A stretch of 64,000 bases of DNA from Paenibacillus brevis (GCF_018919145.1 NZ_JAHLQJ010000001.1:124001-188000), one strand, 5' to 3'. Counted from the stretch's first letter, positions 34,544-43,038 are shown. Program-made: numbers and translations. The notes: generated from the letters alone by a model not told the origin.

Positions 34544-36172
34544 CTATTTGGCGATCGTTTCAATTCCTCGAATCTTCATCCAGTCCTCTAAGCCTAATGA
34601 ATTGAGGCCCTTTACATAGTCCTCCCACTGAGCATCATTGTTTATATCCAGTTCTCCGGTCACAAACAAGGCTTGCTGCTGAGTGAAATAATCCTGAAGT
34701 GCCGTGCTGATATCGGCGTAGCGGTCAACATCGTCAAGGCCAATCCATGGGTTGGCGATGATGCCCTTGGTCAGATACGGCTCATAGGTCTCCTGCATAA
34801 CATCCTTCTCTTTGTATGCAGGATTATCTTCAAGGAACTCAAAGTCTGCCGGCAAATACTTCGGCAACGCCTGCGGCCACAGGTTGCTCCAGCTAAGCGC
34901 CTCCTGTTCCTCCTTCGGCAGAGTCTCAATATCAATCGACCGGTACTGGTCGCCTTCCTTGAAGGTTATCTTTCCTACCGGACCTCTGTTAACACCAATC
35001 CCATTCTCCAGCTCAAACACATTATCAAACCAGCGGATGATGACTTCAGGATTTTTAGCGTTATCGGTGATCACGGCCTGGGTTTTAAACACGCTGAACC
35101 CATTTGTATCCCGCAGCCAAACGCCGTCTTTATCCGTATTCAGCACCGGCAACACGTCATAGTCGCCTTTATCCTTGCCGGCATACCCGGTGAACTCCTT
35201 GCTGCCGTAAGCGATGGATGCCCCGTATAGATTCTTGTTGCCCTTACCTTCCCAAGTGGATTTGTCCTGAGTGAACAGCTCAACGTCGATCAGACCTTGC
35301 TTGTTGAGACCGGAAAACCACTTAAGGAAGTTGCGGTACGCTTCACTGGCGCCGCCATACACCACTTCTTCGCCCACAACGGCCAGCCCGAACTTATCCA
35401 TCGGCATACCGAACCAGCCTGCCATCGCTTCGATGTGTTTGTTATTCGGATCGGCAGAAAACGGAATTTCATCATTCGGATCACCGTTGCCGTTAGCATC
35501 CTTGTCTTTAAAGGCTTTCAGCACGGCTTCGAATTCCTCTGTCGTTGTCGGCATGCTCATCCCGACATTTTGAAGCCACTTACTGTTGATGTAAGGAGAA
35601 TAGTTAACACTTGTGTCTCCTGTTACATAAGGAATCGTATAAATATGTCCGTCCGGTGCCGTCATCTGCTCGCGCACACCAGGCAGATCAAGAATGGCCG
35701 AGATATTCGGCGCGTATTCCTCAAACAGATCCTCCAGAGGGATAAACACCTTTTGTTGAACGCCATAGGTCAGAATCATGCTGTCCGTTAAGGTCCAGCC
35801 ACCGACCACATCAGCATAATCGCCGGAATTCAGATCCAGATTCAAGCGCTCTTTGGCTGTTGCATTGGGGAACATACGTAAATCAACCTCGACATTGGTC
35901 TGCTTCTGAAATTCATTAAGCATGTAGAACTCACCGGTGGGGCTGGAATCATCAACGAAAATAGAAAATTTATAAGCCCCCTCATCCACGAGCGGCAGCC
36001 CTTCTTTGTACATCAGTCCGTTAACCTTACCCTGTTCATCCACGACTGCCGGCGCAGATGTGTCGGTCGTGCCGCCGTTGTCTGCAGATTTCTTGTTGTC
36101 ACTGCTGCAACCCACTAGTGTTGCCGTACCCATGACTACGGCCAAAGACAATGCGATTATCCTTCTCTTCAT
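34544..36172 (-). CDS. Glycan ABC importer, solute-binding lipoprotein (LplA/NgtS-like)
   Basis: The 542-residue protein has a signal peptide ending in the lipobox LVGC and a large family-1 binding-protein fold (FSIFVDDSSPTGEFYMLNEFQKQTNVEV...). The size, above 500 residues, is that of the LplA/YtcQ class, which includes the pneumococcal N-glycan binder NgtS and binders of large oligosaccharides. It lies between its two permeases and the GH29-GH18-transglutaminase-fold genes, so the cargo is probably a fucosylated or GlcNAc-containing oligosaccharide or glycopeptide. That cargo is an inference. Confidence 0.85.
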   Translation of the reverse strand: MKRRIIALSLAVVMGTATLVGCSSDNKKSADNGGTTDTSAPAVVDEQGKVNGLMYKEGLPLVDEGAYKFSIFVDDSSPTGEFYMLNEFQKQTNVEVDLRMFPNATAKERLNLDLNSGDYADVVGGWTLTDSMILTYGVQQKVFIPLEDLFEEYAPNISAILDLPGVREQMTAPDGHIYTIPYVTGDTSVNYSPYINSKWLQNVGMSMPTTTEEFEAVLKAFKDKDANGNGDPNDEIPFSADPNNKHIEAMAGWFGMPMDKFGLAVVGEEVVYGGASEAYRNFLKWFSGLNKQGLIDVELFTQDKSTWEGKGNKNLYGASIAYGSKEFTGYAGKDKGDYDVLPVLNTDKDGVWLRDTNGFSVFKTQAVITDNAKNPEVIIRWFDNVFELENGIGVNRGPVGKITFKEGDQYRSIDIETLPKEEQEALSWSNLWPQALPKYLPADFEFLEDNPAYKEKDVMQETYEPYLTKGIIANPWIGLDDVDRYADISTALQDYFTQQQALFVTGELDINNDAQWEDYVKGLNSLGLEDWMKIRGIETIAK

Positions 36173-36244
36173 GCTTAATACCCTCCTTTTTTATCTAGCA
36201 GCCGATATGAGAACTCCGGCACACTATTCCTTACAGCATTGCAC

Positions 36245-37177
36245 TCAACCTTTGACCGAGCCGATCATGACCCCTTTAACGAAATGCTTCTGGATGAACG
36301 GGTACAAGACCAGCACCGGGATGCTGCTAATAATGATAAGCGAGTATTTCATCACAGAGATAAGCTGCTGCTTTTCCCTTAACGCTTCTCTTGCAGCTTC
36401 TGAGGTCGCCGTTTGCGACAGCGCTGCCTCATTCGTGATTAGAATGTTACGCAGCACCAGTTGCAGCGGATACATGTCCTTGTCCGAGATATAGACCAAC
36501 GCGGAGAAATAGGAATTCCAATGCCCTACGCCGTAATACAGCACAAGAATGGCAATGATCGCTTTGGACAGGGGCAGAGCAACCCTAAAGAAGAATTTCC
36601 CTTGGGTACAGCCGTCGATTTCCGCAGCTTCATAGAGCTCCTCGGAGATGTTCATCTTGAAAAAGGTCCTGGCGACGATCATGTTGTATACACTCAGACT
36701 GCCCGGAAGTATAAGCGCCCACATCGTATTGATCATATGCAGGTTTTTAATCACCAGATAAGTGGGAATCAACCCGCCCCCGAAGAACATCGTGATCATG
36801 TAGAAGATCGTGATCGCCTTTCTGCCGCTGAAGGTATTACGGGACAGGGCATAGGCTGTTGGCAAGGTTACCGCCAGATTCACCAATACACCGGCAACCG
36901 TGTAGACAATGGAGTTCCCAAAACCGCGCATAACTGCATTATCCTTGAATACCTCCGCATATCCCTGCAAAGTAAATCCGATCGGCCGCCACAGGACTTC
37001 ACCGCTTGATACGGCACCCGGATTACTGATCGATGAGATGATTACCCAATAAAGCGGGTACGCCACAATGAGCAGGACCAAGGTCAGTACGATAAAGTTG
37101 ATCGTATCAAACACGACATCTTCCTTGCTGCGCTTGGCTTTAACTTCAAGGCGGTTGGCTGCAACCGGCTTCAACAT
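36245..37177 (-). CDS. Glycan ABC importer permease (LplC/YtcP-type)
   Basis: The 310-residue membrane protein has six helices and the EAA motif EAAEIDGCTQGKFFFRVALPLSKA. The C-terminus PFIQKHFVKGVMIGSVKG is typical of LplC/YtcP permeases that pair with LplB and a large LplA-like binder. It is the second gene of the operon and starts 13 bases after the upstream permease. No ATPase is present. Confidence 0.88.
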   Translation of the reverse strand: MLKPVAANRLEVKAKRSKEDVVFDTINFIVLTLVLLIVAYPLYWVIISSISNPGAVSSGEVLWRPIGFTLQGYAEVFKDNAVMRGFGNSIVYTVAGVLVNLAVTLPTAYALSRNTFSGRKAITIFYMITMFFGGGLIPTYLVIKNLHMINTMWALILPGSLSVYNMIVARTFFKMNISEELYEAAEIDGCTQGKFFFRVALPLSKAIIAILVLYYGVGHWNSYFSALVYISDKDMYPLQLVLRNILITNEAALSQTATSEAAREALREKQQLISVMKYSLIIISSIPVLVLYPFIQKHFVKGVMIGSVKG

Positions 37178-37190
37178 ATCTGATCCCCCC

Positions 37191-38120
37191 TTACCAAAGG
37201 CTGTTGCCGGAAAGCTTGTCGGCGGCTTTATTGACCGCGAGCAGCAACACCAGATTGACTACTGTATTAAACAGGCCTATCGCCGTCGAATAAGAAATAT
37301 CGTTGTTAATCAGACCGACCTTGTACACATAAGTAGAAATAATCTCTGAGACCGTCAAATTCAGGTTGTTTTGCAGCAGGTAAGCTTTTTCAAACCCGAT
37401 AGAAAGAATGCTGCCGCAGTTCAAGATCAGCAAAATGGTTGCTGTTGGCAAGATGGAAGGGAAGTCAATGTATCGAATCAGTTGGAACTTTGTTGCTCCA
37501 TCACAGCGTGCCGCCTCATGCAGTTCGGGGCTAATCCCGGCTAAAGCAGCAAAAAAGATGACGGAGCTCCAGCCAGCACTTTGCCAGACACCGCTCCACA
37601 CATAAATGTGTCGCCAATACTCTTTCTTTGCCATGAAATTGATTGCGTCAATACCGAAGAATTCCAAAACACTATTGATAACGCCTATCGTAGGTGACAG
37701 AAACAGGATGATCATCCCGCACATGACAACGACAGAGATGAAATTAGGCGCGTAAGTAATGGTCTGGATCACCTTTCGATAGCGCTTGTGCTGAAACGAA
37801 TTCAGCAATAGAGCCAGAATAATCGGGATCGGAAACGACACCAGCAGGCCATAGAAGCTTAAAACCAAGGTGTTCCATATGGTAGATTCAAAATAAGGCG
37901 AATCGAAGAATCGTTTGAAATAGTATAGCCCTTGCCATTCACTCCCCCAGATGCCGGCTCTGGCATTAAACCTTTTAAACGCCAGCAGAATACCATACAT
38001 CGGGACGTAACTGAAAATGAAGGTCAATATAATACCCGGAATGCAAAATAGCCAGAGAGACGCGTCTCTTTTTAGCACCCTCGCGAGGTGGCTTTTCCGT
38101 TTAATCGCCGTAGAATTCAT
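37191..38120 (-). CDS. Glycan ABC importer permease (LplB/YteP-type)
   Basis: The 309-residue six-helix permease carries the EAA loop HEAARCDGATKFQLIRYIDFPSILPT and the N-terminal segment SYVPMYGILLAFKRFN characteristic of LplB/YteP. It is the first gene of the operon. The ATG at 38120 follows GGAGGGGAG; the longer frame from 38135 would include this site. The operon order is permease, permease, binder, GH29, GH18, transglutaminase-fold protein. Confidence 0.88.
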   Translation of the reverse strand: MNSTAIKRKSHLARVLKRDASLWLFCIPGIILTFIFSYVPMYGILLAFKRFNARAGIWGSEWQGLYYFKRFFDSPYFESTIWNTLVLSFYGLLVSFPIPIILALLLNSFQHKRYRKVIQTITYAPNFISVVVMCGMIILFLSPTIGVINSVLEFFGIDAINFMAKKEYWRHIYVWSGVWQSAGWSSVIFFAALAGISPELHEAARCDGATKFQLIRYIDFPSILPTATILLILNCGSILSIGFEKAYLLQNNLNLTVSEIISTYVYKVGLINNDISYSTAIGLFNTVVNLVLLLAVNKAADKLSGNSLW

Positions 38121-38204
38121 GAGCTCCCCTCCCATATTTAAGTTGCTTCATAAGTCTTTGCAAAATTCGATGGCTGGTTCATTCGAGCTGCCCTCCCACC
38201 CAGT

Positions 38205-38239
38205 GTGAACTATGTTCTAAATTGTTCATTTTAGTTCAC
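38205..38239. promoter_or_regulatory. Candidate operator with GTGAAC/GTTCAC half-sites
   Basis: GTGAACTA (38205-38212) and TAGTTCAC (38232-38239) are inverted half-sites. They lie between the ABC promoter and its first gene. The hexamer recurs at 38399-38404 in front of the divergent gene and at 29133-29138 upstream of GH85. The bound protein could be the LacI regulator at 39595. Confidence 0.4.
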
Positions 38240-38267
38240 TTATTTTGGGGGATTTTTATTGAACAAA

Positions 38268-38318
38268 CTTTAACATGCGTCCAAACTATTTGTCAACGTT
38301 TTTTTGAAAGTGCTTACA
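38268..38318 (-). promoter_or_regulatory. Promoter of the glycan ABC operon with cre-like box
   Basis: Minus-strand TTGACA (38296-38291), exactly 17 bp and TTAAAG (38273-38268) form the promoter. The cre-like TGAAAGTGCTTACA (38305-38318) lies immediately upstream of the -35. Confidence 0.65.
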
Positions 38319-38421
38319 TATCGTGTCATTTCTATGTATACCTTCTATAATCTTATAAACACTCTGTTTTATTTTTATTTTTCATTGAGTTAACCAACGT
38401 TCACTATTGTTAACTTTTTTC

Positions 38422-38450
38422 TTTTAATAAAACGCTTTCTATGTTATAAT
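38422..38450 (+). promoter_or_regulatory. Possible promoter of the CBM9-like / LacI pair
   Basis: TATAAT (38445-38450) is a perfect -10. The -35 (TTTTAA, 38422-38427) is weak. AAAACGCTTTCT in the spacer resembles half of a LacI/CcpA site, so activation or repression there is possible. Confidence 0.4.
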
Positions 38451-38499
38451 TCAACTCACCATCAACTATATGTGCCTTTGGCGCAGAAGCGAGGTCCCT

Positions 38500-39558
38500 A
38501 TGGCTCCTGTTCGAATTCCTATTCCTTCAGTTGGATTTGATCCTCCCGTGTATGCCTGCCATCGGGCTGCCGTCCCTTTTCAATTAGATGGAAAGCTGGA
38601 TAAGCCTTTTTGGCAAGACGCTCCCTTCACTCACGATTTCCTTGATATCGAGGGGACGAATATGCCCCGCCCGCGTTTTCGTACTCGGGCCAAGCTGCTC
38701 TGGGATGATGAGTACCTTTATATTGGCGCTCAATTGGATGGCGATGAAATCTGGGGCTCCGTTACCCGGCGTGACGATGTCATTTTTCAGGATAACGACT
38801 TTGAAGTCTTCATTGACCCTGATTCTGATACGCAACAGTATTATGAGTTTGAAATGAATGTACTAAATACCGTATGGGATTTGTTCCTCCCGGTCGCCTA
38901 TCGCGATAACGGCAGCGCCTTGAATGGTTATGATATCCGGGGATTGCGTACTGCCGTATTCGTGGACGGGGAGATCAATCAGCCGTCTGCCGCTAATCGC
39001 AGCTGGTCTGTGGAGATTGTTATCCCTTTTGCTGCCATCACCGAATGCTTGCCGCAGCAGCGACCTCCGCAAGCAGGCGATTATTATCGAATCAACTTCT
39101 CGCGGGTGCACTGGAAAACAGATATCGTCGACGGGCACTACAAGAAGCAAACCGACCCGGCGACCGGCCGGGCGTTGCCGGAAGATAACTGGGTGTGGGC
39201 GCCGACCGGTGTAATCAACATTCACTATCCGGAATTATGGGGCTTCGTCTTTTTCGTCGACTCCAGTCAGGATGCATCCTCGGCCGTGATCCCGGAAGAT
39301 GAATACTACAAGTGGGAGCTGAGAAAGCTCTATTACGCCGAGCAGATTCATTTCGATCTGCAGGGAAGCTATTGCGATCAACTGGGAAAGTTGACGGATA
39401 TTTTGACAGTCTATGCGCCGAGCGAGGAGAACCGATCGTTGCTACCATTGCCTTATGTCATCGAGACGACGTCCCGCACCTTCGTGATCTCCTGCCCGAC
39501 CGCTGATCGGCAGAGAACGGTCTTTATCTATTCGAATGGAAAAGTAGAAATAAAGTAA
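38500..39558 (+). CDS. CBM9-like carbohydrate-binding domain protein
   Basis: The 352-residue protein without signal peptide resembles carbohydrate-binding family-9-like proteins. It has LDGKLDKPFWQDAP, RTRAKLLWDDEYLYIGAQLDGDEIWG, the FEVFIDPDSDTQQYYEFEMN strand pair and YYRINFSRVHW, covering about residues 15-240. A C-terminal region (about 255-352) is not recognised. Such proteins often sit among glycoside hydrolase genes in Paenibacillus; their cytoplasmic function is not established. It is divergent from the glycan importer and 36 bases upstream of the LacI regulator. The ATG at 38500 has GAGG five bases upstream. Confidence 0.75.
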   Translation: MAPVRIPIPSVGFDPPVYACHRAAVPFQLDGKLDKPFWQDAPFTHDFLDIEGTNMPRPRFRTRAKLLWDDEYLYIGAQLDGDEIWGSVTRRDDVIFQDNDFEVFIDPDSDTQQYYEFEMNVLNTVWDLFLPVAYRDNGSALNGYDIRGLRTAVFVDGEINQPSAANRSWSVEIVIPFAAITECLPQQRPPQAGDYYRINFSRVHWKTDIVDGHYKKQTDPATGRALPEDNWVWAPTGVINIHYPELWGFVFFVDSSQDASSAVIPEDEYYKWELRKLYYAEQIHFDLQGSYCDQLGKLTDILTVYAPSEENRSLLPLPYVIETTSRTFVISCPTADRQRTVFIYSNGKVEIK

Positions 39559-39594
39559 GGATTCCAGATTCATGAGGAAGGTATGGAGGAAAGT

Positions 39595-40629
39595 ATGAGG
39601 AAGGTTACAATCCAAGAAATCGCTGATTCACTTGGCGTTTCCCGCACCACAGTCTGGAAGGTCTTTGGCGGTCAGGCAGGGGTTTCCCAGGAACTGCGGA
39701 GTAAAGTGATCGCCAAAGCCCGGGAGTTGAACTATACTGTCCCGGAAAGCTCCGGTCTGGCTACAGATTCGGTTGCCGACGCGCCGATCAATATCGCCCT
39801 TGCCGTATGTCGTCCCGAGACCTCGACGTTCTGGATGACGATCATTCATCAGATTGCCAAGGAGCTGTCCCGGCATCATGTGAACTTGATCTATACGTAC
39901 CTCCCCCTATCTGTTGGCGCGGGTTATACCTTGCCCGCTTCGCTGACCAGCGGCGGTACGCATGGGATCATTATCATCAATGTCTATGACGAGCAGTTGC
40001 TGCGCCTGCTGTCAGCATCACCCATCCCCAAAGTGTATCTCGACACTTCCACCGCAGTTCCTCCCTCAGAGCTGAACGGAGATCTGGTTCTGACGGAGAA
40101 TCGATTTAGCGTCTCCCGGATTACGGAGCAGTTAATTGCCAGCGGGCGGAAAACCTTCGGGTTTATCGGTGATATCGATTATGCCCAGTCCAACCATGAG
40201 CGATTTGAAGGGTTTGGCAAGACGCTTTTGCTGCATGGCCTATCCGCGGATCCGCAGCTCAGCCTGACCGGTCCTATCGGCCGAGATACCTATAAAGAAG
40301 AAATATCCGCTTTTCTCGCCGCACTTCCCGAACTGCCGGATGCCTTTGTCTGCGCCAGCGATTATGTAGCCTGCATTGTCATGCAGCTATTGTTGGGGCG
40401 CGGCGTGCGTATTCCCGAGGATGTGGCCGTATCCGGATTTGATGCCAACCAGGAAGATTCATTGGCCGAAGACCTGACCACCGTACAGGTATTCAATCCG
40501 CATATCGGATTTCGGCTGGCACAACAAATTTTGTTCCGGATCGAATATCCGAATATCCCTTACGAAGTCATAACGATTGCTTCGCAGGTCATTTTTCGGG
40601 GTTCAACAGCCGCCTCCTCCTCGCGGTAG
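39595..40629 (+). CDS. LacI-family regulator of the glycan locus
   Basis: The 344-residue regulator has an N-terminal helix-turn-helix (MRKVTIQEIADSLGVSRTTVWKVFGGQAGVS) and a PBP-like effector domain with THGIIIINVYD, ERFEGFGKTLLLHG and PDAFVCASDYVACIVMQ. It is co-transcribed with the CBM9-like gene and divergent from the importer-fucosidase operon, so it most likely controls both. The recognition helix TTVWKVF differs from the TVSRVL of the two other LacI proteins in this window. That fits a different operator, perhaps the GTGAAC repeats. I chose the ATG at 39595 because the one at 39583 overlaps its GGAGG. Confidence 0.85.
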   Translation: MRKVTIQEIADSLGVSRTTVWKVFGGQAGVSQELRSKVIAKARELNYTVPESSGLATDSVADAPINIALAVCRPETSTFWMTIIHQIAKELSRHHVNLIYTYLPLSVGAGYTLPASLTSGGTHGIIIINVYDEQLLRLLSASPIPKVYLDTSTAVPPSELNGDLVLTENRFSVSRITEQLIASGRKTFGFIGDIDYAQSNHERFEGFGKTLLLHGLSADPQLSLTGPIGRDTYKEEISAFLAALPELPDAFVCASDYVACIVMQLLLGRGVRIPEDVAVSGFDANQEDSLAEDLTTVQVFNPHIGFRLAQQILFRIEYPNIPYEVITIASQVIFRGSTAASSSR

Positions 40630-40646
40630 TCTTTTTATTCCATAAA

Positions 40647-40685
40647 AAAGAGCGGGCTATCTCTTCGATAACCTGCTCTTTTTCT
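40647..40685 (+). terminator. Terminator of the CBM9-like / LacI pair
   Basis: AAGAGCGGGCTATC pairs with GATAACCTGCTCTT (with G-U pairs, to 40680), followed by TTTTTCTTT. Confidence 0.8.
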
Positions 40686-40700
40686 TTGTCTTGGTATAGA

Positions 40701-40862
40701 CTATATAAGTTGAACTAAGCCAGCATAGAGTAGAAATCCGTTTTCAAAGGCGAACGCTTCCGAGCTTATGCTCTCGAAGTAGCTTTCTTTCAGAAAGCTT
40801 TTACTTCACAACACTTCTCACTTATGCCATTTCTTTGTATTTTTCTAGTTCAACTTATATAG
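40701..40862. mobile_element. MITE-like 162-bp element with 17-bp terminal inverted repeats
   Basis: CTATATAAGTTGAACTA (40701-40717) and TAGTTCAACTTATATAG (40846-40862) are perfect inverse copies. The interior holds CAAAGGCGAAC, a small hairpin (AGCTTT...AAAGCT) and CACTTCTCACTTATGCC, shared with the repeat at 2141-2226. It has no coding capacity. The right end overlaps pulA: the last Ile codon and TAA stop of pulA are inside the terminal repeat. No obvious target-site duplication was seen. Confidence 0.65.
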
Positions 40863-42822
40863 TTCTCGTCCTTAACACAACCATCCCAATTCCGTTCACT
40901 CGGAGTATCCCCTTGCCCGCATCCAAGGCCTCCACCCATTCGCTGCCATAGCACACTTCCCATGCTCCCAGATCAGGAAGCTTGAGAGACTGGGACTCCG
41001 CATTGGCGTTGTAGAGCACATACAGATGGCGTGCAGGATCTCCGCCTGCATGGTTGCGCAAGGTATAAGCTACGGCATGCTCCGGGGTATCTTCAAAGAA
41101 TAAATGCTCCCGAATCTCTTGAGCCGTCCGCAGGCGGAATGCCGGATGGCTCTTCCGCAGATGGATTAGGCTGGCTACATACAGCACATCATTTTGGTGT
41201 TCCGAGCAACGCTCCCAATCCAGCCAGTTTACCTGTACCGGAGATTTATAGCTATTTTCATCCCCATTCTTCGTGCGCATAAATTCCTGGCCGGCATGCA
41301 GGAACGGGATGCCTTGGCTGGTGAGCACGATGGCCGATGCCAACCGATGCATCCAGCGGCGCTGCTCCTCCGTCTTCTGACTCGAAGACAACTGAAGCTT
41401 ATCCCAAAGGGTATGATTATCATGACATTCGACGTAATTTACATTTTGAACCGGTTCCTGAGCAAATTGCCGGATCGAGCCGCCGTAATCAATTCCACCC
41501 GCAACTCCCCGCTTCACGCCTTCTTCCATTCCGGCTCCCCCGCTGATGAAGCCTTGAGATCCATGAATAAAGGTACTGCCCTTCACACTATCCCGAAGTC
41601 CATCATTGAAATGGGCGATTCGAGGCATTTTCCAGGCATTTCCCTGATGAGCCCTCTGTTCACCCGGCAGCACAGTCTCCATATTCCATCCTTCACCGAT
41701 CATTAAGATCGTCGGATCGATCTCATCCAGCCTGCGGCGGATTTCATTCATCGTATCCGTATCCATCAGACCCATCAGATCAAAGCGGAAGCCATCCATA
41801 TGGTACTCCTGAACCCAGTGGACAACAGAATCTACAATGAACTTTCTCATCATTCTGCGTTCTGTAGCGCACTCGTTGCCGCAGAACGATCCGTTTGAGA
41901 AGGAACCGTCCGCCTGATAACGAAGATAATATCCCGGAACCAATTTAGTAAAGTTTACAAGGTATCCGTCGTATACATGGTTATAGACTACATCCATGAT
42001 GACACGGAGCCCGCGGTCATGCAGCGCCTGAACGCAGCGTTTCAACTCGGTAATCCGGGTACCCGGCGTATATGGATCTGTCGAATACGAGCCCTCTGGC
42101 ACGTTGTAATTTTTAGGATCGTAGCCCCAATTGTAATGAGGTAAATGCAGCTTTGTCTCATCAACACTTTGCGTCGAGTAATCATATATAGGAAGCAACT
42201 GAACGTGTGTCACGCCAAGCCCGGCAATATAATCAATTCCTGTTGGAATGCCGTTCGGCCCAAGGGTATCCTTTTCCACAAGGCCAAGATACTTGCCGGG
42301 ATACAAAATTCCGCTGTCCGGATGAGTCGACAGATCTCGAAGATGAAGCTCATAGATTACTGCATCCACGGGTGAATCCAATTGAGGCTTCTCCGTGTTC
42401 CAGCCTTTCGGATCCGTACCCCGCAGATCAAGCACAACCGCTCTATCTCCATTGACTCCAACAGCCTTTGCATAAGGATCGGCCGCCTCATTCCAATCCA
42501 ATCCTACTCTGACCTTGTAGGTATAATAAATGCCTTTGCAGTCCCCGGTCGCTTCATGCACCCAGGTTCCTTGAATATCACGGGTCATCGGCATTTCTCT
42601 AACCGGCCCGTCATTCCAGTTATTATAGAAGACAATTTTTGCTTCGGACGCAGTCGGCGCCCATAGACGAAATAAGGTTTTGTCCGGAGAATATGTCGCC
42701 CCGAGATCATTTCCTTCATAATAGAATGCATCATCAAACGCAGGATCAAATACGGAAATCCCATTCGTTACGGCAAGATCGCCATAATCCGTTACTACCT
42801 CAAGCTCTTTCTGTACCGACAT
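40855..42822 (-). CDS. pulA: Type I pullulanase, GH13 subfamily 14
   Basis: The 655-residue cytoplasmic debranching enzyme has an N-terminal region with a CBM48-like domain (about residues 35-140) and the pullulanase type I signature HYNWGYDPKNYNVPEGSY. The GH13 residues are DVVYNHVYD, GFRFDLMGLMD (nucleophile), MIGEGWNMET (acid/base) and ECHDNHTLWDKL. It hydrolyses alpha-1,6 branch points of imported glycogen or starch fragments. No signal peptide or cell-wall anchor is present. The ATG has GGGGGAG upstream. Its extreme C-terminus (RTRTI) ends inside the MITE-like element, so the original end may have been altered. The promoter carries a MalR-type operator. Confidence 0.9.
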   Translation of the reverse strand: MSVQKELEVVTDYGDLAVTNGISVFDPAFDDAFYYEGNDLGATYSPDKTLFRLWAPTASEAKIVFYNNWNDGPVREMPMTRDIQGTWVHEATGDCKGIYYTYKVRVGLDWNEAADPYAKAVGVNGDRAVVLDLRGTDPKGWNTEKPQLDSPVDAVIYELHLRDLSTHPDSGILYPGKYLGLVEKDTLGPNGIPTGIDYIAGLGVTHVQLLPIYDYSTQSVDETKLHLPHYNWGYDPKNYNVPEGSYSTDPYTPGTRITELKRCVQALHDRGLRVIMDVVYNHVYDGYLVNFTKLVPGYYLRYQADGSFSNGSFCGNECATERRMMRKFIVDSVVHWVQEYHMDGFRFDLMGLMDTDTMNEIRRRLDEIDPTILMIGEGWNMETVLPGEQRAHQGNAWKMPRIAHFNDGLRDSVKGSTFIHGSQGFISGGAGMEEGVKRGVAGGIDYGGSIRQFAQEPVQNVNYVECHDNHTLWDKLQLSSSQKTEEQRRWMHRLASAIVLTSQGIPFLHAGQEFMRTKNGDENSYKSPVQVNWLDWERCSEHQNDVLYVASLIHLRKSHPAFRLRTAQEIREHLFFEDTPEHAVAYTLRNHAGGDPARHLYVLYNANAESQSLKLPDLGAWEVCYGSEWVEALDAGKGILRVNGIGMVVLRTRTI

Positions 42823-42997
42823 GTGATCACTCCCCCATGTACAGATGAAGTCTTTTCAATACTTCCACTGTAATCGCTTCCTTGAAAATGGCTTCCGATA
42901 TATCATATGGCATGGATTCCTTGAAACGTTCCTCGGCCTCCGCGCTGAATACAGGGATTTCTCAGGCAGGACAAGCCCCTCCCTCTTGTATGAGCGC

Positions 42998-43038
42998 ATT
43001 ATATCATCGTTCTTTTCTATAGGTCAATCGTTTGCACA
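42998..43038 (-). promoter_or_regulatory. pulA promoter with MalR-type operator
   Basis: Minus-strand TTGACC (43027-43022), 18 bp and TATAAT (43003-42998) form the promoter. TGTGCAAACGATTGAC (complement of 43023-43038) overlaps the -35, with its centre 2.5 bases upstream, as at the alpha-glucosidase promoter. Confidence 0.7.

Noticed and set aside
40701-40862. Element as an ordinary terminator hairpin for pulA
   Set aside because: The inverted ends are 128 bases apart with complex interior sequence shared with another locus, unlike a terminator; no U tract is formed directly after a compact stem.
29304-40903. Classical integrative element with att sites
   Set aside because: The flanking 33-bp repeats are imperfect coding sequence, and there is no integrase, excisionase or mobility gene between them. 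Kept as a scar hypothesis only.
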